This document shows positions 1-6,607 of a stretch of 10,186 nucleotides of DNA, in pieces. The notes under the pieces are model-generated. The model ran no database searches. It saw only the letters and a list, made by a program, of their open reading frames with translations, and was not told the origin of the DNA. Every line of letters begins with the position of its first letter. The stretch's first letter is position 1. This DNA is from DAIPHL01 sp036771375 (lineage in GTDB: Bacteria > Synergistota > Synergistia > Synergistales > Synergistaceae): assembly GCA_036771375.1 (NCBI GenBank), contig DAIPHL010000080.1, positions 1-10,186 of the forward strand, written 5' to 3'. A program made the translations under genes and the position numbers.

Positions 1-723
1 GGTCGGCGCCAGTTGGTCGGGCCTCTCTCCCGTACTCTGTTCCGTCGCCTGACAAAAGATGCGCTGGGGCGTCTCGCTTATCTCGGCGTGAGGGACGATC
101 TGTCGCTCGGTCAGGTGCGCGAACTGGGGCTCGATGCGATCGAAACGCCGGATCTCGTGCTGGGGTTCTCCCTTCCGAAAGCCTCCGGGCGGAAAGAGGG
201 CTCCATCCTCGTCAATATCCGTCCTCATCCGCGAAACGACTGTATCGACGCGGTCCTGGCCGTCTCGAGGGATTGTGCCGACGCCGGACTCCGGATCCGT
301 GGGGTGGCCTTTTGCGAGGAGGACAGAAGGCTCTTCGCCGAGAAGATCTCCCGCGGCATCATGCCGGAGTGCGAGATCGTCCTGGCGAAGGGGATGGAGG
401 ATTTCCTCCGTATTTCGGAGGACGCATTCGCCGCGGTCGGTATGAGGCTGCATTTCGGCATTCTGTCCGCGCTGAGGGGGCTCGCAGTGATCATGGCGCC
501 GTATGATCCCAAGGTCCTGGGTTTCGCCGAGCGCTGGAAGATCCCCCTTTTACCGCGAGATTTCTCCGGAGGGGGAGAGCGCGTGATCTCATCGTTGACA
601 AATGCCGGATCTTCGGATACAAAAAGGTTCGAAAGTTCGCGCGCGGCGCTGTTGCGCCATTTTGCAGAGGGTTTGAACCGTGTTTTGGAGGGTGGCCCGA
701 ATGGACAACGAGGAAAAGGGTAG
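1..723 (+). CDS. csaB: CsaB-type polysaccharide pyruvyl transferase, C-terminal part (5' truncated)
   Basis: The frame is open from the first base, so the start lies outside the window; 240 residues remain of a family usually about 350-370 long. CsaB moves a pyruvyl group from phosphoenolpyruvate to a sugar of a secondary cell-wall polysaccharide, making the ketal that SLH domains bind. Seen here: an LGVRDD segment near nt 79-96, an ILVNIRPHPR strand near nt 205-234, the family hallmark GMRLHFGILSA starting near nt 439 (its His is probably catalytic), and APYDPKVLGF near nt 496-525, which is typical of the C-terminal substrate-binding lobe. The stop overlaps the next gene by 23 bases, so the two are probably translationally coupled. 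Pyruvyl transferase is clear. CsaB rather than another member of the superfamily is likely from the YDPKV block. Confidence 0.86.
   Translation, partial: GRRQLVGPLSRTLFRRLTKDALGRLAYLGVRDDLSLGQVRELGLDAIETPDLVLGFSLPKASGRKEGSILVNIRPHPRNDCIDAVLAVSRDCADAGLRIRGVAFCEEDRRLFAEKISRGIMPECEIVLAKGMEDFLRISEDAFAAVGMRLHFGILSALRGLAVIMAPYDPKVLGFAERWKIPLLPRDFSGGGERVISSLTNAGSSDTKRFESSRAALLRHFAEGLNRVLEGGPNGQRGKG
687..695 (+). promoter_or_regulatory. Ribosome-binding site deciding the transketolase-N start
   Basis: GGAGGGTGG begins 14 bases before ATG 701, leaving 9 bases between GGAGG and the start. It lies inside the end of csaB. It favours ATG 701 over the GTG at 680, which has no such site. Confidence 0.7.
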
Positions 724-1549
724 GTTGCAATCGCTTGCCATCGAGATTCGAAAGGACATCGTGCGGATGATCGGGGTGTCGCGCTCCTACGGTCTGGCCT
801 CCGCACTTGCCGTCGTGGACATCCTCGTATACCTTTACTGGGCGTATATGAACGTTTATCCCTCTAAACCGAACCACGAAGGCCGAGACAGGTTTGTTTT
901 GAGCAAGGGGGCCGCCACCCCGGCGCTCTATGCCTGTCTTGCACGGCTCGGTTTCTTCAGCCGCGAAGAGTTGTGGAGCTACCGGAGGCTTGGAGCCATG
1001 TTGCAGGGATATCCGGATATCCGGACCCCGGGCGTGGATGCGCCCTGGGGAGCTTACGGAGGCGGTGTTGGAATCGCCTCCGGCCTGTGCGAGTCCTTTC
1101 GTATGGACGGTCTGTCCGCGCGCGCCTTTTGCCTGCTCGGCGACGGGGAGCTTCAGGAAGGCGTGGTCTGGGAGTCGATCTTTTCGGCGGCCTCTCGCCG
1201 TCTGGACCGCCTTTTTCTCGTCGTCGACGCGAATGGGCACGAGGACAGAGGGCCTCAGTCGGGATTGAAGAACGTCGCTTCCCTTGCGGAGAAATTTCGT
1301 TCTTTCGAATGGTCTGTTGTCGACGCGGATGGGCACGACTTCGCCTCGCTCGAGAGGGCGTTCGAATCGATCGAGAGCGCGGATGAAAGGCCGAAGGTGA
1401 TTCTTGCCCGGACCCGTGCCGGCAGCGGCCTTCCGTTCCTGAAGGAGGCGGCGGCGGAGGAGGTTTCCCGCCCGTTTTCCCGGGACGACATGGACCGGGT
1501 GCTCTCTCAACTCGAGTCCTCAACGCGTTTGTCGGAGGAGACGGCATGA
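701..1549 (+). CDS. Split transketolase-like protein, N-terminal (TPP/Mg-binding) half, lacking active-site histidines
   Basis: This 282-residue protein matches the N-terminal half of two-gene transketolases, which transfer two-carbon ketol units between sugars using thiamine diphosphate. The family is evident from EIRKDIVRMI (15-24), DRFVLSKG (63-70), LQGYPDIRTPGV (101-112) and the cofactor motif GDGELQEG (147-154) followed by VVDANG (174-179), whose Asp148 and Asn178 would hold Mg. Residues normally lining the active site are changed: SGHPGG reads SYGLAS (29-34), SKGHA reads SKGAA (68-72), GHP reads GYP (103-105), the GPLGQG loop reads PWGAYGGG (115-122), and the distal His segment near 245-260 has no His. 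Diphosphate/Mg binding therefore looks preserved while donor-sugar recognition does not. It overlaps csaB and ends in an ATGA overlap with its partner half. The family is sure; the reaction is unknown. Confidence 0.87.
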   Translation: MDNEEKGRLQSLAIEIRKDIVRMIGVSRSYGLASALAVVDILVYLYWAYMNVYPSKPNHEGRDRFVLSKGAATPALYACLARLGFFSREELWSYRRLGAMLQGYPDIRTPGVDAPWGAYGGGVGIASGLCESFRMDGLSARAFCLLGDGELQEGVVWESIFSAASRRLDRLFLVVDANGHEDRGPQSGLKNVASLAEKFRSFEWSVVDADGHDFASLERAFESIESADERPKVILARTRAGSGLPFLKEAAAEEVSRPFSRDDMDRVLSQLESSTRLSEETA

Positions 1550-2478
1550 ACGGGAGCCTTGCCTGCAGCTACGACGGTTATGTGGAGGCGGTCTTGGAGA
1601 TGGCTTCGGCCAGAGAGATCGTCACGATCGAATCCAAAAAGACGAAGGAGGACAAACCGGCTTCGTCCGGCCGCCTCGAAGTCGGACTGGCGGAGCAGAA
1701 CATGATTCTCATGGCCTCCGGCCTGGCGTTGGAGGGAAAGAGGGTGTTCGTCTCCGCTCCCTTCTCTCCCATCTTCCCGGCGAGGAGCTACGAGCAGATT
1801 CGTGCGGCGGTCGCGCTTCCGAATGCGAGGGTCGTGTTGTCCTCCGTGCAGGACGGTGCCACTTTGGATCGCGACGGTGCCGTTCGCCAGATGAACGAGG
1901 ATTTCGCGATCATGCGGGTCATGCCGAACATGGCGGTGCTCGCCCCTTCGGACCGAAACAGCGCCGCGGCCATCGCCCGTTCTCTCCTCCGGCACGACGG
2001 TCCGGTCTATGTCCGGCTGAGCTACGAGAAGAGCCGGCAGATATACGAGGCGGGAGACGACGATTTTCACGTCGGAGGAGGACGTCTTCTGACCGAAGGG
2101 GACGGTGTCACGATCTGCGTTTGTGGTATTATGGTAAACGAAGCTCTTACGGCCGCCAGGATCCTGTCCCAGCAGGGCATTGCGGCCGAGATCATAGACT
2201 GCTACAGCATAAAGCCCCTTCCCGAGCAGATGCTGCTCGCTTCTGTCAGGAGGACAGGTTGCTGTGTCGTCGCCGAAAAACATACGAACGCGGCGGGGTT
2301 GTACGGTGCGGTGACGGAATGCCTATGCAGGAGCTATACCGTTCCCGTCCGGAGCGTGGCGATGGAGGACAGGTTCGGCCAGAGCGGTACCCCGGAGGAG
2401 TTGCGGGAATACTACGGCCTTACGCACAGGGAGATCGTCCACAACGTGGTACAGGCTTGGGCGATGCGCAGGAGGTAA
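1546..2478 (+). CDS. Split transketolase-like protein, C-terminal (pyrimidine-binding plus C-terminal domain) half
   Basis: This 310-residue protein should pair with the preceding gene product to form a TPP enzyme. The pyrimidine-domain motif GLAEQNM (47-53) keeps Glu50, the residue that activates the cofactor. MPNMAVLAPSDRN (126-138) and the C-terminal domain (about 185-305, with IIDCYSIKPLP at 216-226) are typical of the family. The stretch that is usually SHAG....GPDGATHQ reads VQDGATLDRDGAVRQ (101-115), so both conserved His are replaced (Gln102, Arg114). The N-terminal leader before the Glu motif is only about 45 residues, and the usual DADL...T segment is replaced by a Lys-rich run near 30-37. 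The start is the ATG of an ATGA overlap with the upstream stop. The stop lies within the ftsE Shine-Dalgarno, so expression is linked to ftsEX. Possible alternatives are another ketol or acyloin transferase, or a non-catalytic role. Confidence 0.86.
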   Translation: MNGSLACSYDGYVEAVLEMASAREIVTIESKKTKEDKPASSGRLEVGLAEQNMILMASGLALEGKRVFVSAPFSPIFPARSYEQIRAAVALPNARVVLSSVQDGATLDRDGAVRQMNEDFAIMRVMPNMAVLAPSDRNSAAAIARSLLRHDGPVYVRLSYEKSRQIYEAGDDDFHVGGGRLLTEGDGVTICVCGIMVNEALTAARILSQQGIAAEIIDCYSIKPLPEQMLLASVRRTGCCVVAEKHTNAAGLYGAVTECLCRSYTVPVRSVAMEDRFGQSGTPEELREYYGLTHREIVHNVVQAWAMRRR

Positions 2479-2480
2479 AC

Positions 2481-3176
2481 ATGGATATCCGCTTTTCAGG
2501 GGTCAGCAAGATTTTTTATCCGGACATCACGGCGCTCGAGGACGTCTATCTGGATATTCCCAAGGGGGAGTTCGTCTACCTGGTCGGCCCGACTGGCTCC
2601 GGAAAGACGACCTTGTTGCGCTGCATCACGAGAGAGGTTGCACCGACCAGGGGACAGATCACCGTCGGTTCGTTTTCGTTGCGCAAGATCAGTCGAGTCG
2701 ATCTCTCCATATTCAGGCGGGATATCGGCATCATCTTTCAGGACTTCTGTCTTTTACCGCACCTCAACGTATTCGAAAACGTGGCGTTCGTCCTGGAGGT
2801 GCTCGGCGTTCCGGCCAGGGAGGTAAAGGAGCGCACCGGAGAGATCCTCGATCAGGTGAATCTCTGGAGAAGACGCTTCCTGTATCCTCCGCAGCTCTCC
2901 GGAGGGGAGCAGCAGCGCGTGGCGATTGCAAGAGCGATCATCAATTCACCGTCCGTGCTGCTGGCGGACGAGCCGACGGGGAACCTCGATCTGCACGCCG
3001 CGGAGGAGATCATGCAGTTGATCATCTCGATCAACGCCCTCGGTACGACTGTGATCATGGCGACGCACAACCAGTATCTGGTGGACGCCTACCGACAGAG
3101 GGTCGTGGACATTCGTTCCGGTCGTGTCGTACGAGATGAAAAGCTTGGGAGGTATAATATGGATGGAGAGATTTAA
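2481..3176 (+). CDS. ftsE: Cell-division ATP-binding protein FtsE
   Basis: This 231-residue ABC ATPase powers the FtsEX complex, which controls septal peptidoglycan hydrolases instead of transporting a solute. All nucleotide-binding motifs are present: Walker A GPTGSGKT (36-43), Q-loop IIFQDF (84-89), signature LSGGEQQRVAIARA (139-152), Walker B VLLADEP (159-165) and switch His196 in ATHNQYL. Length is normal for FtsE, and the identity is fixed by the ftsX gene that follows. The start ATG has AGGAGG overlapping the stop of the transketolase half at ideal spacing. The 3' end overlaps ftsX by 14 bases, which suggests stoichiometric coupled translation. Confidence 0.97.
   Translation: MDIRFSGVSKIFYPDITALEDVYLDIPKGEFVYLVGPTGSGKTTLLRCITREVAPTRGQITVGSFSLRKISRVDLSIFRRDIGIIFQDFCLLPHLNVFENVAFVLEVLGVPAREVKERTGEILDQVNLWRRRFLYPPQLSGGEQQRVAIARAIINSPSVLLADEPTGNLDLHAAEEIMQLIISINALGTTVIMATHNQYLVDAYRQRVVDIRSGRVVRDEKLGRYNMDGEI
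3148..3153 (+). promoter_or_regulatory. Ribosome-binding site deciding the ftsX start
   Basis: GGAGGT sits 9 bases before ATG 3163, the in-frame start of ftsX. The ATG at 3159 belongs to the ftsE frame and the GTG at 3124 has no such site. The site lies inside the ftsE coding sequence. Confidence 0.7.
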
Positions 3177-4050
3177 ATACACCTTTCGAGATGCAGCTCG
3201 CCTGATCATACGACATTGGGGGCTTTCTTCGCTCACGATCCTGACCTCTGTGGCGGTCTTCTATCTGATCGGGGCGAGCGTCCTGCTCGTTCTGAACACG
3301 AGGCACATCGTCGGCGTTCTGGAGGGAGAGCTGTCGATCCAGGCGTACATCGGGCCGAACGCCGACAAGGACGAGGTTAAGGTGATCGTGGAGTCCTTTC
3401 AGCATGTGACGAAGGCCACCGTGATCACGCCCGACATGGCCCTGACCAAGCTCAAGGAGAGGATCGGCTCCAAGGCGGCGGAGGCGTTGACCCTGCTCGG
3501 CGACAATCCTCTGCCCACCAGCCTCGAAATATGGGTGGACCGAGCGAGCAACGTACCCGCGGTCGTAAGAAACCTTTCGACGCTTTCCCAGATCTCCGAC
3601 GTCGTCTATGCGGGCGCTCTCGCGGAAAAGCTCGCCAAGTTCTCGCGTTTTGCCGGGCAGTTCTCCGCGGTGATCCTCATCATCGCGATGACGGCGAGCG
3701 CGGTGGTCCTGTTCAATACCATACGCATCGCCGTCTATTCGAAAGAGGAAGAGATCGGGATCATGTTGATGGTGGGGGCGACACCGACTTTCGTCTCTTT
3801 GCCCTTCGTCCTGCAGGGTGTCATCCTGGGAGGGCTCGGTGCGTTGGGTGCGAGCGTGTTTCTGGTTTTGAGCTACAATGGAATCATGGAACGCATGAGA
3901 GAATTGATGCCCTTCCTTCCGTTTTTGGACAAAAGCGAGATCGTCTGGCAGCTTGGCATCATTCTCGTCGGAGCCGGTGCGACCGTCAGCATGATCGCCA
4001 GTATGATCGCGGTCGAGGCGTTTACCAGGCGGGCGATGAGGCCTCTTTAG
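3163..4050 (+). CDS. ftsX: Cell-division permease-like protein FtsX
   Basis: This 295-residue integral membrane partner of FtsE carries ATP-driven conformational change across the membrane to an extracytoplasmic peptidoglycan hydrolase. The layout is the FtsX one: a cytoplasmic N-terminus, TM1 (about 23-45), an extracellular domain of roughly 115 residues (46-163), then TM2 (166-188), TM3 (212-236) and TM4 (261-285). The cytoplasmic segment FNTIRIAVYSKEEEIGIMLM (184-203) followed by VGATPTFV is the strongly conserved FtsX coupling region. It overlaps the end of ftsE, and the presumed effector gene starts 50 bases downstream. No missing or odd residues are seen. Confidence 0.97.
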   Translation: MERFKYTFRDAARLIIRHWGLSSLTILTSVAVFYLIGASVLLVLNTRHIVGVLEGELSIQAYIGPNADKDEVKVIVESFQHVTKATVITPDMALTKLKERIGSKAAEALTLLGDNPLPTSLEIWVDRASNVPAVVRNLSTLSQISDVVYAGALAEKLAKFSRFAGQFSAVILIIAMTASAVVLFNTIRIAVYSKEEEIGIMLMVGATPTFVSLPFVLQGVILGGLGALGASVFLVLSYNGIMERMRELMPFLPFLDKSEIVWQLGIILVGAGATVSMIASMIAVEAFTRRAMRPL

Positions 4051-4100
4051 AGAAAGGGAAGGCGTGGATGTTTCGAGATGACGGAGGAGGATGGATTCGC

Positions 4101-5315
4101 ATGAAGAGGAGGGTGACGAAAGGAGCGATTTTTGCCCTCGCATCTTTGGCGATGACGCTCTTTTCGGTGTGGTTGGCGGGCCCCCTTGCGGCGGCGCCTC
4201 CGCCGAAGAGCCAACAGGAGATCGAAAGACAGATCAAGGAAGAGGAGAGGAAGCTCAAAAAACTCGAGAACCAGATCGCCGCGGCGAAAAGAAAACAGCG
4301 GGTTGCGGCCGAGACGGAGAAGAAGGTCATCCGGGATATCAATACACTGAGCAGCGAGATGAGCCGGATGGAGCGTCGCCTGAGTATCTCGATACTGAAG
4401 AGAAATCAGGTTTTGAGCCGGCTTTCCGACACGGTCTCCGAGATCGCCACCACGTCTACGCGGATCAATGGGGCGAAGCAACTGCTTCGGGAGAGAATGG
4501 TCGCGATGTACAAGTACGGAGGCATCGCCGAGTTCAACCTCTTCATGTCGGCGGGAGGAGCCCGGGACGCACTCGAGACCTCCTACCTGCTCTCGAAGAT
4601 CGCGGAACAGGACAAGGCGCTGATCAGTGACCTCTTCGCCCACAGGGATTCTCTCGACAAGGCGCGTGAGAATCTCGTGAAGCAGAAGATCGAGCTCGAA
4701 AGACGAAACAGGGAGCTGGAGGGGCAGAAGGTCTCGATACAGCGTACGGCGCAGGAACGCAACAGATTACTCGGCAAGGTGCGCAAGGACAAGGCGCTCT
4801 TTCAGGCCGAACAGGAGGAACTTCTGAGGGCATCCCGGGAGCTGCAACAAAAGGTGACGTCGCTTCTGGCGGCCAAGAAACGGATGCAGGAGCAGAACCG
4901 CTCGGGTGCGACCCCTCTGTACTACAAGGGAGGCCGGCTTGCGTGGCCGCTCCGGGGCAAGATCACCAGCTCGTACGGTTCCCGGATTCATCCGGTGTTC
5001 AAGACCAGGATGAACCATACGGGAATAGACATCGAGGGGAAAAAGGGAGACCCGGTGCGGGCCGCCGCGGACGGAGAGGTCCTGTATACGGGCTGGCTCC
5101 GCGGGTACGGACAGGTCATCGTGCTCGATCACGGTGGAAACCTGACGACGGTTTACGCACACCTTTCCGGGATCGAGACGACCGAGAACGCGAAGGTCAA
5201 GGCGGGCGACCGCATCGGATTGGTCGGTTCGACCGGTACCGCGACAGGCAATCACCTTCATTTCGAGGTCAGGGTGAACGGCAATACGACCGACCCGATG
5301 CGGTATTTGCAGTGA
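4101..5315 (+). CDS. envC: EnvC-like murein hydrolase (activator): coiled coil plus M23 (LytM) peptidase domain
   Basis: This 404-residue secreted protein is probably the effector of FtsEX at the septum. Residues 1-31 form a signal peptide (MKRR, a hydrophobic core, then AGPLAAA). Residues 36-265 are an almost uninterrupted charged coiled coil broken near 138-160 by YKYGGIAEFNLFMSAGG, the segment that in EnvC/CwlO-type proteins lies between coiled-coil arms. A LytM/M23 domain fills 278-402. Zinc ligands His306 and Asp310 (NHTGID) and His387 of HLH (385-387) are all present, as is His354 in YAHLSG, so the domain should be an active endopeptidase. E. coli EnvC, by contrast, is a degenerate activator. 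ATG 4101 was chosen because GGAGGAGG precedes it and it gives a clean signal peptide; ATG 4068 is a possible alternative. ctpA follows after 78 bases. Confidence 0.91.
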   Translation: MKRRVTKGAIFALASLAMTLFSVWLAGPLAAAPPPKSQQEIERQIKEEERKLKKLENQIAAAKRKQRVAAETEKKVIRDINTLSSEMSRMERRLSISILKRNQVLSRLSDTVSEIATTSTRINGAKQLLRERMVAMYKYGGIAEFNLFMSAGGARDALETSYLLSKIAEQDKALISDLFAHRDSLDKARENLVKQKIELERRNRELEGQKVSIQRTAQERNRLLGKVRKDKALFQAEQEELLRASRELQQKVTSLLAAKKRMQEQNRSGATPLYYKGGRLAWPLRGKITSSYGSRIHPVFKTRMNHTGIDIEGKKGDPVRAAADGEVLYTGWLRGYGQVIVLDHGGNLTTVYAHLSGIETTENAKVKAGDRIGLVGSTGTATGNHLHFEVRVNGNTTDPMRYLQ

Positions 5316-5324
5316 CGAAATTTG

Positions 5325-5345
5325 CCCTGCGCCACGAAGGCAGGG
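5325..5345 (+). repeat. Short inverted repeat between the M23 gene and the Ctp gene
   Basis: CCCTGC (5325-5330) and GCAGGG (5340-5345) can form a 6-bp hairpin with a 9-base loop just after the M23 stop codon. No T-run follows, so it is not an ordinary terminator. It could mark mRNA processing or partial attenuation, or be chance. Confidence 0.3.
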
Positions 5346-5393
5346 TGTGGAACGAGAGATCGATCGAAAGGAATCAGAGGGAAAGACGGGAAA

Positions 5394-6596
5394 ATGTGGA
5401 GAAGATTGAAAGATATGGTGTTGGGGGTCTTCATCGGTGGCTTCTTGGTGACGGGGATCATCGCCGCCGTTGCCTCCGATGGATCCGGCGTCAGCGAATG
5501 GACCAGGCTTTTGCCCTTTTCGCAGACGAATTTGATGATCATGAAGCAGGCGCGTTCGGTGATCAAAATGTACCACATCGACGGGGTGAAAAACCAGGGA
5601 GAGAAAAAGCTCTTCTTCGGTGCGATGTCCGGGATGATCGCCGCCGTGGACGACCCCTATACGAGATTTGTGGATCCCGAGCAGCTTGGACAGGAAAATC
5701 TGGAACTCGCCGGGGAATATGCCGGAGTGGGAATGTATATCGGGCAGAGGGAGGGCAAGATTCTCGTCATAAGTCCCATTGACGATACGCCGGCGTATCG
5801 GGCCGGGATCAAGCCGATGGACGAGATCATCAAGATCAACGACAAGGTCGTGGTGGGGATGAACCAGGACGAAGTCGTCAAGATGCTCCGTGGCCCCGCG
5901 AAAACGTCGGTGACCGTATGGATGCGCCGCTCGGGTGTGAACGAGTTGAAGTCGTTCAAGCTGACGCGCGAGATCATCAACATCAGGACGGTACGGATGG
6001 AGATGATCGGCAAGGTCGCCTACATTCGTCTCAGCAACTTCCATCACAAGACCTCCGGAGAGCTCGCCAAGGTCATGGCGGAGGCCGGCAAGAAGAAGGC
6101 GACGGGAATCGTCCTCGACGTCCGGGACAATCCCGGCGGTTTGCTCAACGTCGCCGTGGATGTGGCCTCCCAATTCCTGAACGGGGGACTCGTGGTCAGT
6201 ATGAAAGGACGCGATGCCCGTTTCGACGATGCCCTGTACGCCGATACGGGCAAGGCGACCTCGCTTCCGCTCGTCGTTTTGGTCAACGAGGGGAGCGCGA
6301 GCGCGTCGGAGATTGTGGCCGGGGCGGTGCAGGACAGCAAACGGGGTGTGCTGGTGGGCACGAAGACCTACGGAAAGGGTTCCGTGCAGTCTCTTTTCAA
6401 CCTTCCGGACGGCGCGGGGATGTATGTGACGATCGCTCGTTATGCGACGCCGGCGGGGAGAATCATCGATCACAAGGGCCTGAATCCGGACTACAAGGTC
6501 GAAGGAAGACCCATGCCCGACAGGGCCAAGGACAAACAGCTCCAGAAAGCCCTCGGAATTCTGAAGGGCAAGTCCGCATTGCCCAAGAAAAAGTGA
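5394..6596 (+). CDS. ctpA: Carboxy-terminal processing protease (S41 family, PDZ domain)
   Basis: This 400-residue periplasmic serine protease of the CtpA/CtpB type cleaves or degrades exported proteins after recognising their C-termini. An N-terminal hydrophobic segment (about 8-28) acts as signal or anchor. A Ctp N-terminal region includes DDPYTRFVDPEQ (86-97). A PDZ domain follows (about 110-180, with GVGMYIG and ISPIDDTPAYRAGIKPMDEI). The S41 core contains LDVRDNPGGLL (241-251), EGSASASEIVAG with probable nucleophile Ser303, and GTKTYGKGSVQ with Lys328 and Gln332; the 25- and 4-residue spacings fit the family Ser-Lys-Gln arrangement. ATG 5394 was preferred because it gives a compact MWRRLKD signal start with AGAGGG upstream. 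Its place behind an M23 hydrolase fits the known role of Ctp proteases in controlling peptidoglycan hydrolases. The symbol is by family, not by proven orthology. Confidence 0.95.
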   Translation: MWRRLKDMVLGVFIGGFLVTGIIAAVASDGSGVSEWTRLLPFSQTNLMIMKQARSVIKMYHIDGVKNQGEKKLFFGAMSGMIAAVDDPYTRFVDPEQLGQENLELAGEYAGVGMYIGQREGKILVISPIDDTPAYRAGIKPMDEIIKINDKVVVGMNQDEVVKMLRGPAKTSVTVWMRRSGVNELKSFKLTREIINIRTVRMEMIGKVAYIRLSNFHHKTSGELAKVMAEAGKKKATGIVLDVRDNPGGLLNVAVDVASQFLNGGLVVSMKGRDARFDDALYADTGKATSLPLVVLVNEGSASASEIVAGAVQDSKRGVLVGTKTYGKGSVQSLFNLPDGAGMYVTIARYATPAGRIIDHKGLNPDYKVEGRPMPDRAKDKQLQKALGILKGKSALPKKK

Positions 6597-6607
6597 GATG
6601 ATAAACG

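Noticed and set aside
1007..1022. 16-bp palindrome GGATATCCGGATATCC
   Set aside because: It encodes Gly-Tyr-Pro-Asp-Ile within the conserved transketolase GxP motif; codon choice explains it and no regulatory context is seen.
2124..2132. TGGTATTAT resembling an extended -10 inside the transketolase C half
   Set aside because: It is fully explained by coding (Cys-Gly-Ile-Met), no -35 box is evident, and ftsE is about 350 bases further on; too weak to list as an internal promoter.
3153..3158. Perfect TATAAT just before the ftsX start
   Set aside because: It lies between the ribosome-binding site and ATG of ftsX, inside ftsE coding sequence, with no matching -35 box or TGn extension; a promoter here would give a leaderless message.
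4767..6473. 568-codon open minus-strand frame opposite the M23 and protease genes
   Set aside because: It is a shadow of high-GC coding on the other strand; both plus-strand genes show complete catalytic motifs over the same bases.
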